A stretch of 64,000 nt of DNA from Micromonospora arborensis. GTDB lineage: Bacteria; Actinomycetota; Actinomycetes; Mycobacteriales; Micromonosporaceae. The notes beneath the pieces were generated by a model, which was given only the letters and a program-made list of their open reading frames with translations, did not search any database and was not told the DNA's origin. Location of the stretch: the NCBI RefSeq assembly GCF_003205615.1, contig NZ_PYBV01000009.1:186001-250000 (forward strand), read 5' to 3'. The translations under genes and the position numbers were made by a program. Below, piece after piece: positions 42,681-52,215 of the stretch (positions are counted from its first letter, which is position 1; each line of letters opens with the position of its first letter).

Positions 42681-44278
42681 GCAGCCCGGACGAGCGTCGC
42701 GACGGACGACACCGCGATCAGACCGACGATCAGACCGCCTTTCTGCCCAAGGTCGACCGGCCTGAGCCGGCACCTGGTCGACCGACCCCGGCCGGCAACT
42801 GGCCCGAGCCGGTGCTGCCCGCGCGGCCCAGCGCGTCGCGCCCGCCGGCCACGCCGGAGCCTCCGCGCACCGCCGACCCCACCCACACGCCGGGCCGCCA
42901 GGGTGGCGAAGCTCCGCCGCCGTGGACGGGCGGCAACCCCGCCCCCGCCTCAGGCACGCACGGGGGGGCCGGCCTGCCCCCCGCCGCCGCTCCCGGCCGG
43001 CCGGCCGCGACCAACCAGGGCCCGGTTCGGCCCGCCACCCCCGGCAACACCCCGACCGTCCCGGGCACGCCCGGTGGGATGCCGACCCGGCCGGCAACCT
43101 CCGGCACGCCGAACCAGCCGGCCCCGTCCGGTCCTCCGACGCCGCCGGTTGCCGACTCGCCGACCGCGTTCATCCCCCAGATCGCCGCCCGGCCCACCCG
43201 ACCGACCGGCTCACCTGCCGCGCCGGTCTCACCGGCCGCCCCGCACTCCGTCCCGGCGACTGGGCAGGACAGCCTCTCTCCGGCCGGGCCAGGCCGTGTC
43301 CCTCAAACTGGGCCAGGCCGTGTCCCTCCCAGTGGGCCGGACCGGGTTGCCGACCCTGCCGCCACCGCGTTGATCCCGGCCGTGCCCGCCACACCCACCA
43401 CCCGGCCGCCAACCAGCGACTCGACCCAACTGATGGGTGCCGTCCCCCGCTCAGCGGTCCCCGACGGGCCGACCGGTGGCGGTGACAACCCCGCCGAGCC
43501 TCCGCGGCCCCGGCGCGGAGAGCGGGTGGTCCAACTCCGGCCGCACCAGACCGGCGAGGGCTACAAGAGCGTCTACTCCGAGCTCACCCGCCCGTCGCTC
43601 GGCTCCCGGCTGCGCACCGGCGTCCGCGTCACCGGCGAAGTCCTGATCACCTTCGGCCTGGTGGTGCTGCTCTTCGCCGGCTACGAGGTCTGGGGCAAGT
43701 CGGCCATCGTCGACGCCCACCAGAACGACCTCAACACCCAGTTGAACCAGGCCTGGGGCCCGACCGACGACCCGACGGTCGCCCCGACGGCGGCCGGCCC
43801 GAGCGTCAAACCGTCGCCACCGGTACGCGGCAAGCCGCTCGCAGGTCTCTACATCCCCAAGCTCGACAAGAACTGGGTCGTGGTCGAGGGCGTCACCCAG
43901 GCCGACATCCGCTACGCCCCGGGCCACTACCCGGGCAGCGCGCTGCCCGGCCAGGTGGGCAACTTCTCCGTCGCCGGCCACCGCAACCGGGCGACCTTCT
44001 GGCGGCTGGACGAGCTCGACGAGGGCGACGCGATCGTGGTCGAGAGCAAGACCGACTGGTACGTCTACCGGGTGTCGCGGTCACGGATCGTCAAGCCGAC
44101 CCAGGTCGAGGTGGTGGCGCCGGTGCCCGGCGAGCCGGACAAGAAGCCGACCAAGCGGATGCTCACCCTGACCACGTGCAACCCGAAGTTCGACAACTAC
44201 CAGCGCCTGATCATCCACGCCGAGCTGGACCGCACCCAACCCAAGTCGGCGGGCCGACCGGCCGAGCTGGGAGGCTGA
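42677..44278 (+). CDS. Class E sortase with long Pro-rich N-terminus
   Basis: The 533-residue protein has a Pro/Thr-rich cytoplasmic region of about 300 residues, one transmembrane segment ([19 protein letters not shown]), then a sortase domain. The catalytic His ([12 protein letters not shown], about residue 435), Cys (LTLTTCNP, 501) and Arg (DNYQRLI, 510) are present. Class E sortases attach LAxTG-type proteins to the wall of high-GC Gram-positives. It overlaps DUF881 by GTGA and is followed four bases later by a small membrane protein, forming one operon with pabA. Confidence 0.93.
   Translation: MSSPDERRDGRHRDQTDDQTAFLPKVDRPEPAPGRPTPAGNWPEPVLPARPSASRPPATPEPPRTADPTHTPGRQGGEAPPPWTGGNPAPASGTHGGAGLPPAAAPGRPAATNQGPVRPATPGNTPTVPGTPGGMPTRPATSGTPNQPAPSGPPTPPVADSPTAFIPQIAARPTRPTGSPAAPVSPAAPHSVPATGQDSLSPAGPGRVPQTGPGRVPPSGPDRVADPAATALIPAVPATPTTRPPTSDSTQLMGAVPRSAVPDGPTGGGDNPAEPPRPRRGERVVQLRPHQTGEGYKSVYSELTRPSLGSRLRTGVRVTGEVLITFGLVVLLFAGYEVWGKSAIVDAHQNDLNTQLNQAWGPTDDPTVAPTAAGPSVKPSPPVRGKPLAGLYIPKLDKNWVVVEGVTQADIRYAPGHYPGSALPGQVGNFSVAGHRNRATFWRLDELDEGDAIVVESKTDWYVYRVSRSRIVKPTQVEVVAPVPGEPDKKPTKRMLTLTTCNPKFDNYQRLIIHAELDRTQPKSAGRPAELGG
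43286..43340 (+). repeat. 24-bp tandem repeat in the sortase N-terminus
   Basis: Two consecutive 24-base units (from 43286 and 43310, each beginning GGGCCAGGCCGTGTCCCTC) are followed by a diverged third. They encode [23 protein letters not shown], part of the Pro-rich tail. Confidence 0.75.
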
Positions 44279-44282
44279 CCCG

Positions 44283-44561
44283 ATGTACGCCTTCATCTGG
44301 CGCAAGCTGCCGTTCGGCCTGGCCGGAAAACTGATCGGCTCGGTGCTGCTGGTGGCCGCCACGGTGGCCCTGCTCTGGTATGTCGCCTTCCCGTGGGCCG
44401 AGCCACTGCTGCCCTTCGACGACGTGCAGGTCGAGTCCGGCGTCCCCGCGGAGCCGGGCGACGGCGGCCCGGTGACCGGGGACACCCCGGCGGGCGATGA
44501 CCACGAGCTGCCGTACGACACCGACCAGAACAACCCCGCGCCGTCCTCCCCGAGCAGGTGA
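44283..44561 (+). CDS. Small single-pass membrane protein in the sortase operon
   Basis: The 92-residue protein has a transmembrane segment (LAGKLIGSVLLVAATVALLW, about 14-33) and an acidic, Pro-rich C-terminus. ATG 44283 comes four bases after the sortase stop, and its own stop overlaps a GTG just before pabA. No family is recognised; its place suggests it works with the sortase or the divisome genes nearby. Confidence 0.75.
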   Translation: MYAFIWRKLPFGLAGKLIGSVLLVAATVALLWYVAFPWAEPLLPFDDVQVESGVPAEPGDGGPVTGDTPAGDDHELPYDTDQNNPAPSSPSR

Positions 44562-44563
44562 CC

Positions 44564-45214
44564 ATGCGCGTCCTGGTGATCGACAACTACGACTCGTTCG
44601 TCTTCAACCTCGTGCAATATCTTGGCCAACTCGGCGTGGACTGCGAGGTCCGCCGCAACGACGAGGTCGACATCGCCGAGGTGGGCAAGGTGGGCGCCAC
44701 CGGCATCCTGCTCTCACCCGGGCCGGGCAGCCCCGACCGGGCCGGCATCTGTCTGGACGTCATCCGACAGTACGCGGGTGAGCTGCCGATCTTCGGCGTC
44801 TGCCTCGGCCACCAGGCGATCGGTGAGGCGTTCGGGGCGACCGTGACGCGCGCCCCCGAGCTGCTGCACGGCAAGACCTCCGAGGTACGACACAACGCTG
44901 TGGGCGTGCTCGCCGGCCTGCCCGACCCGTTCACCGCCACCCGGTACCACTCGCTCGCCGTGCTGCCCGAGACGCTCCCGGACGAGCTGGAGGTCACCGG
45001 CTGGACCGGCTCCGGCGTGGTGATGGCGATGCGGCACCGGACCCTGCCCATCGAGGGCGTCCAGTTCCATCCGGAGTCGGTGCTCACCGAGGGCGGCCAC
45101 CTGATGCTGGCCAACTGGTTGGCCAGTTGCGGTCATCGGGAGGCGCTGGACCGCGCACCCGCGCTCGCCGCCGAGGTCGATGCCCGTCGCCGGGCCGCCT
45201 TCGCCACCACCTGA
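44564..45214 (+). CDS. pabA: Glutamine amidotransferase subunit of anthranilate/aminodeoxychorismate synthase
   Basis: The 216-residue protein has the class I glutamine amidotransferase triad: Cys80 in FGVCLGHQAIGEAFG, and His169 and Glu171 in GVQFHPESVLTEGG. It supplies NH3 from glutamine for tryptophan or folate synthesis; in actinobacteria the near-origin copy may serve both pathways. ATG 44564 follows AGCAGG at five bases and starts MRVLVIDNYDSFVFNL; an in-frame GTG 44558 overlapping the previous stop is the alternative. trpG is an equivalent name. Confidence 0.93.
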   Translation: MRVLVIDNYDSFVFNLVQYLGQLGVDCEVRRNDEVDIAEVGKVGATGILLSPGPGSPDRAGICLDVIRQYAGELPIFGVCLGHQAIGEAFGATVTRAPELLHGKTSEVRHNAVGVLAGLPDPFTATRYHSLAVLPETLPDELEVTGWTGSGVVMAMRHRTLPIEGVQFHPESVLTEGGHLMLANWLASCGHREALDRAPALAAEVDARRRAAFATT

Positions 45215-45258
45215 GGCCCCGCCGCTCGGTCACCACGCCGGGACCGCATACCGCCGGG

Positions 45259-45948
45259 TCAGCCCCGCAGCGCGTCCTGGACCGCCGGATCCGCGGGCGA
45301 GCGAACCGCCGGCGCGCGGCCCCGGACCGCGTCCCACGCCGCTTTGCCACTGGCGAAGTAGTCCCGCACGGACTTCTCGGCGAGCAGGACGGGCCCGCAA
45401 CCATCGCAGCGTGCGGTGACCCCGTCGACGTCGAGGCCGAGATGCCGGCACAACGTCACCGCTCGGGACAAGTGGTAGGACTGGGTCACGATCAGGGCCC
45501 GCTCGACGCCGTACACCTCACGCGCGCGGGCGCAACTGTCGTACGTGTCCAGGCCGAACGGGTCGGCCACCACCCGGCGCGCGTCGACACCGCGCTCGGC
45601 GAGGTACGCCGTCATCACCGTCGGCTCGTCGCCGGACGCGCCACCGCCGTCGCCCGACACCAGGACGACAGTGGCCCGACCGCTGGCCACCAGCTCCGCG
45701 GCGGTGTCCAGGCGGCCGGCGAGACGGTCACCCGGCCGCTGCCGATCGGCTGCCACCTCGGTGCCGAGCACGATCGCCACGTCGGCGGTCGGCACGTCGG
45801 CGGCTTCGTACACGTGGCCGCGTGCGGAGAGCGTCGTCCACAGCCACGGGGAACTGGCGAGCACCAGCACAACGAGGCCCGCGACGGCCAGCCGGCGGAG
45901 ACGTCGGGGCCACCGCCGGACCGCCCCGACCGGGGGCTCCTCGGTCAT
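45259..45948 (-). CDS. SanA/YdcF-type membrane protein (DUF218)
   Basis: The 229-residue protein has a short N-terminal transmembrane anchor (LAVAGLVVLVLASSPWLW) and a DUF218 domain with VAIVLGTEVAADRQRPGDRL, VVLVSGDGGG and ALIVTQSYHLSRAV. SanA- and YdcF-like proteins are implicated in envelope permeability and peptidoglycan precursor metabolism. The gene follows pknB, 19 bases past its end on the same strand, so it may be the last gene of the pkn operon. It is convergent with pabA. Confidence 0.88.
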   Translation of the reverse strand: MTEEPPVGAVRRWPRRLRRLAVAGLVVLVLASSPWLWTTLSARGHVYEAADVPTADVAIVLGTEVAADRQRPGDRLAGRLDTAAELVASGRATVVLVSGDGGGASGDEPTVMTAYLAERGVDARRVVADPFGLDTYDSCARAREVYGVERALIVTQSYHLSRAVTLCRHLGLDVDGVTARCDGCGPVLLAEKSVRDYFASGKAAWDAVRGRAPAVRSPADPAVQDALRG

Positions 45949-45967
45949 GCCGATGCCCGCAGGTGGC

Positions 45968-47782
45968 CTAATCCTGCGGCCGGCTCGGCGGGGGTGGGAA
46001 CGGCAGACCGATACCGCCCCCGTTGCCGGGAGTGGTCGGTGTGGTCGTCGGTGTAGCCGTCGGTGTGCTCGTCGGCGTCGGGGGGGTCTCCGGCTCCGGC
46101 TGACTCACCTTGATGGTCACCCTCGTGCCGGTCGGCTTCTTCTCCCTGCCGTTCGGGCTCTGGTCGGTGACCTTTCCCGCCTCGGCGGCGGGCACCTCCG
46201 GCCCGTTCTGCACGACGACCGTGAAGTCGTCGTTCCGGAGGACCCGGGTGGCCTCCTCCTGGCTCAGCCCCACGACGTCCGGCACCTCACGGACCTTGCC
46301 GTTCGAGACGGTGAGCGTGATCTTCGTGTTTACCGGGACGCTCTCGCCCTCGGGCGGGTCGACTTTGAGAACCTCGTCCTGGCTGGCCTCGTCGTCCACC
46401 GTCTTGATGTCGTACTTGAGCTTCGCCTCGGTGAGCCGGGCGATGGCGCTCTCCCGCTTGCTGCCCTTGAGCCCGGCCGGAACGCGCACCTCGGGAACGC
46501 CGCCACAGACCTGAATGGTGACCGCTTCGCTCTGCTTCAGTCGGCTGGCTGGTGCCGGATCCTGGTTGACGACGTTGCCCTTGGTGCAGTCGCTTGCCAG
46601 CACCGGGTCACCCACCTTCGGGGAGAGCCCGGCGTTGCGGATCTCGGCGACCGCGACGGCCTGGCTCTTGCCGACGAGAGAGGGCACCTGCTTGTCGGCC
46701 TTGCCCTGCTGTTGGCTCCAGAGCAGGGCCGCTACCAGGGCGATCACCGCCAGCACGCCGACCGCGCTGAACGTCGCGATCAACCACGAGGACGCCTTGC
46801 GCTGGCGCGGATCGCCCACCCGGGCCATCTGCCCGGTCTGCGGCCCAGCGGCGGAAGCCGGGTAGCCACCCCGGCCGGAGGCCGGTGCCATCGCCACCGT
46901 CTCCGCCTCGCGCATCACCGGGGTGGCCAACACGGGCCGGCCGGCGGCAGCGCGGAGCAGGTCGGCACGCATCTCGCCAGCGCTCTGGTAGCGGTTGAGC
47001 GGGTTCTTCGACAGCGCCTTCAAGACGATCGCGTCGACGGCCGGAGTGACGTCCGGGTTGATGTCGCTCGGCGTCGGCGGCGTCTCCCGGACGTGCTGGT
47101 AGGCGACGCTGACCGGGCTGTCCCCGACGAACGGCGGGTGCCCGCAGACCAGCTCGAAGAGCACGCAGCCGGCCGCGTACACGTCGGAGCGGGCGTCGAC
47201 GGCCTCGCCGCGCGCCTGCTCCGGAGAGAGGTACTGTGCGGTACCGATCACCGCGCTGGTCTGCGTCATGGTGGTCGCGCCGCTGGCCAGCGCCCGGGCG
47301 ATGCCGAAGTCCATCACCTTGACCTGGCCGGTCTGGGTGAGCATCACGTTGCCGGGCTTGATGTCCCGGTGGATGATGCCGTGCCGGTGGCTGAACTCCA
47401 GGGCGGCGCACATGTCGGCGCAGATCTCCAACGCCCGGCGCGGCTGCAGCCGACCCTCGGCGCCGAGGACCTCCTTCAACGTCCGCCCGTTGACGAACTC
47501 CATCACGATGAACGGCAGCGTTTCGCCGGTCGGTGCGGTTTCCTCACCGGTGTCGTAGACCGCCACGATCGCCGGGTGGTTGAGCGAGGCGGCGTTCTGC
47601 GCCTCCCGACGGAACCGCATCTGGAACGTCGCATCCCGAGCCAGGTCGGTACGGAGCATCTTGATCGCGACGTCCCGACCGAGCCGGAGATCGCGACCGC
47701 GGTGCACCTCGGCCATGCCGCCGTAGCCGAGCAGCTCGCCGACCTGGTACCTGCCACCGAGCAGGCGGGCCTGCGCTGTCAT
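45968..47782 (-). CDS. pknB: Serine/threonine protein kinase PknB with PASTA domains
   Basis: The 604-residue kinase has the Gly-rich loop LLGYGGMAEVHRG, Lys41, the catalytic HRDIKPGN (137-144), DFG (158-160), a Thr-rich activation loop (SGATTMTQTSAVIGT), a transmembrane segment (about 332-354, IATFSAVGVLAVIALVAALL) and three PASTA domains outside the membrane (about 365-566). PASTA domains sense muropeptides or lipid II; PknB regulates wall growth and division. It overlaps pknA by ATGA. The C-terminal tail is Pro/Thr-rich. Confidence 0.95.
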   Translation of the reverse strand: MTAQARLLGGRYQVGELLGYGGMAEVHRGRDLRLGRDVAIKMLRTDLARDATFQMRFRREAQNAASLNHPAIVAVYDTGEETAPTGETLPFIVMEFVNGRTLKEVLGAEGRLQPRRALEICADMCAALEFSHRHGIIHRDIKPGNVMLTQTGQVKVMDFGIARALASGATTMTQTSAVIGTAQYLSPEQARGEAVDARSDVYAAGCVLFELVCGHPPFVGDSPVSVAYQHVRETPPTPSDINPDVTPAVDAIVLKALSKNPLNRYQSAGEMRADLLRAAAGRPVLATPVMREAETVAMAPASGRGGYPASAAGPQTGQMARVGDPRQRKASSWLIATFSAVGVLAVIALVAALLWSQQQGKADKQVPSLVGKSQAVAVAEIRNAGLSPKVGDPVLASDCTKGNVVNQDPAPASRLKQSEAVTIQVCGGVPEVRVPAGLKGSKRESAIARLTEAKLKYDIKTVDDEASQDEVLKVDPPEGESVPVNTKITLTVSNGKVREVPDVVGLSQEEATRVLRNDDFTVVVQNGPEVPAAEAGKVTDQSPNGREKKPTGTRVTIKVSQPEPETPPTPTSTPTATPTTTPTTPGNGGGIGLPFPPPPSRPQD

Positions 47783-49188
47783 CGCGTCTGTCGTCCTTCG
47801 CTCGTCGTCGTCCCGCCGTCGCCCGGCTGGAGTCGTATCTCCCGACGGTACGACGTCCGGGTCGGATCGTCGCGTCCGTCGAGTCGTAGCGCGCCGGACG
47901 TCACGGCGCGAGGAGTCAACCCGGCGGGTTCACCGGCCTGCGACTGCTTCCGCAGGTTGTAGGAAATCACGCCGGAGCAGAGCAGGACCAGCACGGCCAG
48001 CAGGATGGCGAGAAGCACCATTCCGGGCCGGGACCGGGAGGGCTCGGGTGACGGCGCCGACGGGCCCGCCGGCCGGGCGTACGCCGCAGGTTGCTGCTGC
48101 CGGGGCGGTGCCGACGGCACCGCTGCGGCACCGCGCGGGTATCCGTTCGGTGCGGCGGGCGGCCGGGCGGGCGGAACGGCCGGCGCGACGGCGGTGGGGC
48201 GCGGCTGCTGGGCCGGCGCGATCGCAGTCGGCCGCACCCCGGCGGCTGGCGGGCGGGCACCTGGCGGGCGCAGTTGGTGCGCCTGCGGCACCTGGGCCCG
48301 GCCGGGTGCCGCAGGCGATGCCGGCGCCGCCGAGACGGGCCCGGAGTTGCCAGCGGCCCTGGCCTGCTGGGAGAGCGCGGCCTTGAGCTGGCGGGCAACC
48401 CCGGCGAGCGCGGCGGCGCTCGGCCACCGGGCGGCCGGGTCCTTGGCCAACGCCCGTTCCACGACCGCGCGCACCTGCGGGGGGATGTCGGCGGGCAGCG
48501 GCCGGGGAGTCTCCCGGACGTGCCGCATCGCGATGTCGAGCGGGTTGTCGCCCTCGAACGGGCGTCGCCCGGCGAGACACTGGTAGGCGACCACGCCCAG
48601 CGCGTAGACATCGGACGCGGGGGTGGCCACGCCGCCGGTGGCCTGCTCGGGCGAGATGTACGAGGCGGTGCCGAGCACCGAGCCGGCGGCGGTGAGCTGG
48701 CCGACCAGGTCGGAGCGGGCGATGCCGAAGTCGGTCAGCACCAGCGTGCCGTTCGGCCGGACCAACAGGTTGCCCGGCTTCACGTCGCGGTGCACGATGC
48801 CCTTCTCGTGGGCGGCGTGCAGCGCGTCCGCGGCCTGCGCGACGAGGGCCATCGTCCGGGCCGGGGTGAGCCGGCCGACCCGACTCAGCGTGGACGACAG
48901 GGCGTCGCCCTCGACGTACTCCATGACCAGGAACGCGATCTGCTGGTCGTTGCCGAAGTCGTAGACGTCGACCACGCCGGGGTGGTTGATGGTGGCCATG
49001 GTGCGGGCCTCGCCGCGGAACCGCTCGGCGAAGTCCGGGTCGTCGAGCAGCGCGGGGAGCAGGCTCTTCACCGCGACCGTCCGGCCGAGCACCTGGTCGG
49101 TGCCGCGCCAGACGTCGCCCATGCCGCCGCTGGCGATCCGCTCGTCGAGGCGGTAGCGGTTGCCGAGCTGGACACCGGGGCTGAGCAT
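47779..49188 (-). CDS. pknA: Serine/threonine protein kinase PknA
   Basis: The 469-residue kinase has the Gly-rich loop IASGGMGDVWRG, Lys41, HRDVKPGN (133-140) and DFG (153-155), followed by a Pro/Ala-rich linker (about 270-420) and a transmembrane segment near the C-terminus (MVLLAILLAVLVLLCSGVIS). It lacks PASTA domains. PknA and PknB together control growth and division, with targets including FhaA, FhaB and CrgA-type proteins in Mycobacterium. ATG 49188 lies one base after the pbpA stop, so the genes are coupled. Confidence 0.94.
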   Translation of the reverse strand: MLSPGVQLGNRYRLDERIASGGMGDVWRGTDQVLGRTVAVKSLLPALLDDPDFAERFRGEARTMATINHPGVVDVYDFGNDQQIAFLVMEYVEGDALSSTLSRVGRLTPARTMALVAQAADALHAAHEKGIVHRDVKPGNLLVRPNGTLVLTDFGIARSDLVGQLTAAGSVLGTASYISPEQATGGVATPASDVYALGVVAYQCLAGRRPFEGDNPLDIAMRHVRETPRPLPADIPPQVRAVVERALAKDPAARWPSAAALAGVARQLKAALSQQARAAGNSGPVSAAPASPAAPGRAQVPQAHQLRPPGARPPAAGVRPTAIAPAQQPRPTAVAPAVPPARPPAAPNGYPRGAAAVPSAPPRQQQPAAYARPAGPSAPSPEPSRSRPGMVLLAILLAVLVLLCSGVISYNLRKQSQAGEPAGLTPRAVTSGALRLDGRDDPTRTSYRREIRLQPGDGGTTTSEGRQTR

Positions 49189-49189
49189 G

Positions 49190-50695
49190 TCAGCGACCCC
49201 CGGGGTCGGCGATCGCGGCCCGCATGATCTGGCCGGCGATCCGGGCTGCCTCGGCACTGCCGCCGGGGCCGGCCTGTTCGAGCATCACGCAGACGGCGGA
49301 GATCGGAGTGCCGTTCTTGTCGAGCGCGAAGCCGATGAACCAGCCGTGGTCGGGCCGGTCCGGAGCGGACTGCGCGGTGCCGGTCTTGCCGCCGACCTTG
49401 TAGCCGTTGATCGCGGCCTTCTTGCCGGTGCCGTTCTGGACCACGCTGACCATCATGTCGCGCAGGTCGGAGGCGACCTGAGGGCTGACCGGCTGGCGCA
49501 GCTCCCGTGCCTTGGCGGTGTGGTAGCTGGTGGTCCGGTCCGGGGCGAGCAACTGCCGCACCAGGTACGGCCGCATCTGGCTGCCGTTGTTGGCGACCGA
49601 GGCGGCGATCATGGCGCCTTCCAGCGGGGTCATCCGAACGTCGCGCTGCCCGATCGAGGACTGGGCGAGCGCGGCCGGGTCGTCCCCGCCGTCGGCGTTC
49701 TGGATGGTGCCGGTGCGGCTGGCCGCCGTGGGCAGGCCGTCCTCACCGAGTTCGCCGACGGTCAGGTCCTCCTGCTCGAAGCCGAACTGTCGGGCCTTCT
49801 CCTTGATGGCGTTGGCGCCGAGCTGCACGCCGAGCTGGGCGAAGCCGGTGTTGCACGACTCGGTGACCGCTGCCAGCAGGGTGACCTTCGGCTCCGGGCA
49901 GATCGACGCCTCGGCGTTGCGAATCGGGCTGCCCGAGGTGGGCGGGGTCCAACTGGGGCCGGCCGGGATCTGGGTCGTCTTGGTGATGCCGTTCTCCAGG
50001 GCTGCCGCAGCCACCACGATCTTGAAGGTGGAGCCCGGGGGGAGCGTCTCGGAGAGCGCGCGGTTCTTCAGCGGACCGTCCGGGTCCTGTTCCAACTTGT
50101 TGAACGCCGCAGCGGCCTCGCTGGTGGTGTGGCTGGCCAGCGGGTTCGGGTCGAAGCTGGGCATGGAGACCAGCGCCTGCACCGCGCCGGTACGCGGGTC
50201 GATGGCGATCGCCGCGCCCTTCTTCGCCCCCACCTGGTTGTTGCGGAGCTGGTTGTACGCCGCGTCCTGAGCCTTCTTGGAGAGCGTGAGCAGCACGTTG
50301 CCACCACCGCTGTCGTCACCGGTGAACATGTCCTTCAGCCGGTCGCCGATCAACTGGTCGCTGGTGCCGGCCAGGAAGTCGTCTTCCACCCGCTCGATGC
50401 CCTGGTCGGCCAGGTTGACCGGCTTGTAGCCGAGCACGTGGGCGTACTCGGCGCCGCCCGGGTAGGTGCGCAGGAACTTCAGCGTGCCGGTGGTCTCCTT
50501 GCTGGTGGCCACTGCCGTGCCGCCAGCCTCGATGTTGCCGCGCTTGCGCTTGTAGTCGGCAACCTGGACCCGGCCGTTGTAGTCGCTGGTGCGGTATTCG
50601 TCGGCCTTGTAGGCCTGGATCCAGTTGAGGTTCGCGAAGAGCAGGCCGAACAGGACCATGACGACGACGCCGACCCGACGCAGGGGTGCGTTCAC
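49190..50695 (-). CDS. pbpA: Penicillin-binding protein PbpA (class B transpeptidase)
   Basis: The 501-residue protein has one N-terminal transmembrane segment (VGVVVMVLFGLLFANLNWI), a dimerisation region and the transpeptidase domain with STFK (Ser222), SCN (280-282) and KTGT (437-440). It cross-links peptidoglycan with the RodA-type partner encoded upstream; the gene starts with a GTGA overlap on the RodA stop. Its place and length match mycobacterial PbpA, a division-associated enzyme. It is a beta-lactam target. Confidence 0.95.
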   Translation of the reverse strand: MNAPLRRVGVVVMVLFGLLFANLNWIQAYKADEYRTSDYNGRVQVADYKRKRGNIEAGGTAVATSKETTGTLKFLRTYPGGAEYAHVLGYKPVNLADQGIERVEDDFLAGTSDQLIGDRLKDMFTGDDSGGGNVLLTLSKKAQDAAYNQLRNNQVGAKKGAAIAIDPRTGAVQALVSMPSFDPNPLASHTTSEAAAAFNKLEQDPDGPLKNRALSETLPPGSTFKIVVAAAALENGITKTTQIPAGPSWTPPTSGSPIRNAEASICPEPKVTLLAAVTESCNTGFAQLGVQLGANAIKEKARQFGFEQEDLTVGELGEDGLPTAASRTGTIQNADGGDDPAALAQSSIGQRDVRMTPLEGAMIAASVANNGSQMRPYLVRQLLAPDRTTSYHTAKARELRQPVSPQVASDLRDMMVSVVQNGTGKKAAINGYKVGGKTGTAQSAPDRPDHGWFIGFALDKNGTPISAVCVMLEQAGPGGSAEAARIAGQIMRAAIADPGGR

Positions 50696-52185
50696 GGCTT
50701 GATCACCTCCGTGGGAGCACCATGCAGCTGCTCGGGCGGGCCGGCGGAGGGCCGGGGAGCCTTGCCACCGGCCCCGGTGACCGGCCGGTGGGCGCCGTCG
50801 GAGACCCGCAGCAACACCGCGATGAGCAGCCAGTTCGCCATCAGTGACGAACCACCGGCCGACAGGAACGGGGTGGTCTGACCGGTCAGCGGGATGAGCT
50901 TGCTGATCCCGCCGACGATCACGAAGACCTGCAGACCGAGGGTGAACGCGAGACCACCGGCGAGCAGCTTGCCGAACGAGTCCCGCACCGCGAGCGCGGC
51001 GCGCAGCCCCCGCTCCACGATCAGCAGGTAGACGACGAGCAGCGCGGAGAGCCCGAAGAGGCCGAGCTCCTCACCGATGCCGGCGAAGATGAAGTCGTTC
51101 TGCACCTCGGGCAGGATCCCGGGCTGGCCGCCGCCCGGCCCGGCACCGAAGAGGCCGCCGGTGCCGAGCGCGAGCAGCCCCTGCACCAACTGGAAGCCCT
51201 TGTCGGTCGGATCGGCGAACGGGTCGAGCCAGATCTCGGCGCGCAGGTAGAAGTTGGCGAACGGGCCGCCGACCGTCTCGCCGAGGACGTAGGCGAGGTA
51301 CGCGCCACCGAAGAAGAGCGCCAGGCCGATCAGCAGCCAACTGACCCGTTCCGTGGCGATGTAGAGCGTCACCACGAACATGCCGAAGTAGAGCAGCGAG
51401 GTGCCCAGGTCCTTCTCGAAGACCAGCACCAGGACGCTGATCAGCCAGACCCCGACCACCGGGCCGAGGTCGCGGCCGCGCGGGAAGTCGATGCCGAGGA
51501 ATCGCCGGCTGGCCAGCGACAGCACCTCGCGCTTGCGGACCAGGTAGTAGGCGAAGAAGACCAGCAGCGCCAACTTGGCGAACTCACCCGGCTGGATGGA
51601 GAAGCTCTCACCGAACTGGATCCACAGCTTGGCGCCGTTTCGCTCGGAGATTTTCGACGGCAGCACCGCCGGCAGCATCACCAGCACGATGCCGGCCAAC
51701 CCCAGGGTGTACGCGTACCGCGAGATCGACCGGTGGTCACGCATGATGGCGAGCAGGCCGGCGGCGAGGATCACCGCACCGAGCGTCCAGGCCAACTGAC
51801 GCCCGCCCTGCCCCGCGAAGGTGGCCAGGCCCTCCCGGTCGGCGACCGGGGCGCCGCCCAGGTCGATCCGGCGGAGGAAGCCCACGCCGAGCCCGTTGAG
51901 CAGGGCCACCGCCGGCAGCAGGGCCGGGTCGGCGAACGGGGCCAGGAACCGGATGACCAGGTGCAGACCGAGGAAGACCACCCCGAGCGCGGCGGCGGGC
52001 ATCCAGAAGTCCGGGGTGACCGTGTCCAGCAGGTTCGCCTCGACGGTCGCCCCGTACGCGGCCACCAACGCCATGGCGAGCAGCAGCAGGGACAGTTCGG
52101 CGTTGCGGCGCGACCGCGCCAGGCGTACGCCGGACTGCTCGCCCGCGGTCGCGGGCGAGGGTGCCGGTGTGGCCGCTACGGTCAC
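50692..52185 (-). CDS. rodA: RodA/FtsW/SpoVE family peptidoglycan polymerase
   Basis: The 497-residue protein has at least ten transmembrane segments and the SEDS hallmarks KIGEFAKLA-like (IQPGEFAKLALLVFFAYYLV), VFEKDLGTSLLYFGMFVVTL and, late in the protein, LPEVQNDFIFAGIGEELGLF and GGISKLIPLTGQTTPFLSAG. SEDS proteins polymerise glycan strands from lipid II together with a class B PBP, here PbpA. GTG 52185 has GAGGA eight bases upstream. It is the third gene from the pstP side of the operon. Confidence 0.95.
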   Translation of the reverse strand: MTVAATPAPSPATAGEQSGVRLARSRRNAELSLLLLAMALVAAYGATVEANLLDTVTPDFWMPAAALGVVFLGLHLVIRFLAPFADPALLPAVALLNGLGVGFLRRIDLGGAPVADREGLATFAGQGGRQLAWTLGAVILAAGLLAIMRDHRSISRYAYTLGLAGIVLVMLPAVLPSKISERNGAKLWIQFGESFSIQPGEFAKLALLVFFAYYLVRKREVLSLASRRFLGIDFPRGRDLGPVVGVWLISVLVLVFEKDLGTSLLYFGMFVVTLYIATERVSWLLIGLALFFGGAYLAYVLGETVGGPFANFYLRAEIWLDPFADPTDKGFQLVQGLLALGTGGLFGAGPGGGQPGILPEVQNDFIFAGIGEELGLFGLSALLVVYLLIVERGLRAALAVRDSFGKLLAGGLAFTLGLQVFVIVGGISKLIPLTGQTTPFLSAGGSSLMANWLLIAVLLRVSDGAHRPVTGAGGKAPRPSAGPPEQLHGAPTEVIKP

Positions 52186-52215
52186 GGGTGGAGTCCTCGG
52201 GATCTCAGCCGACGC

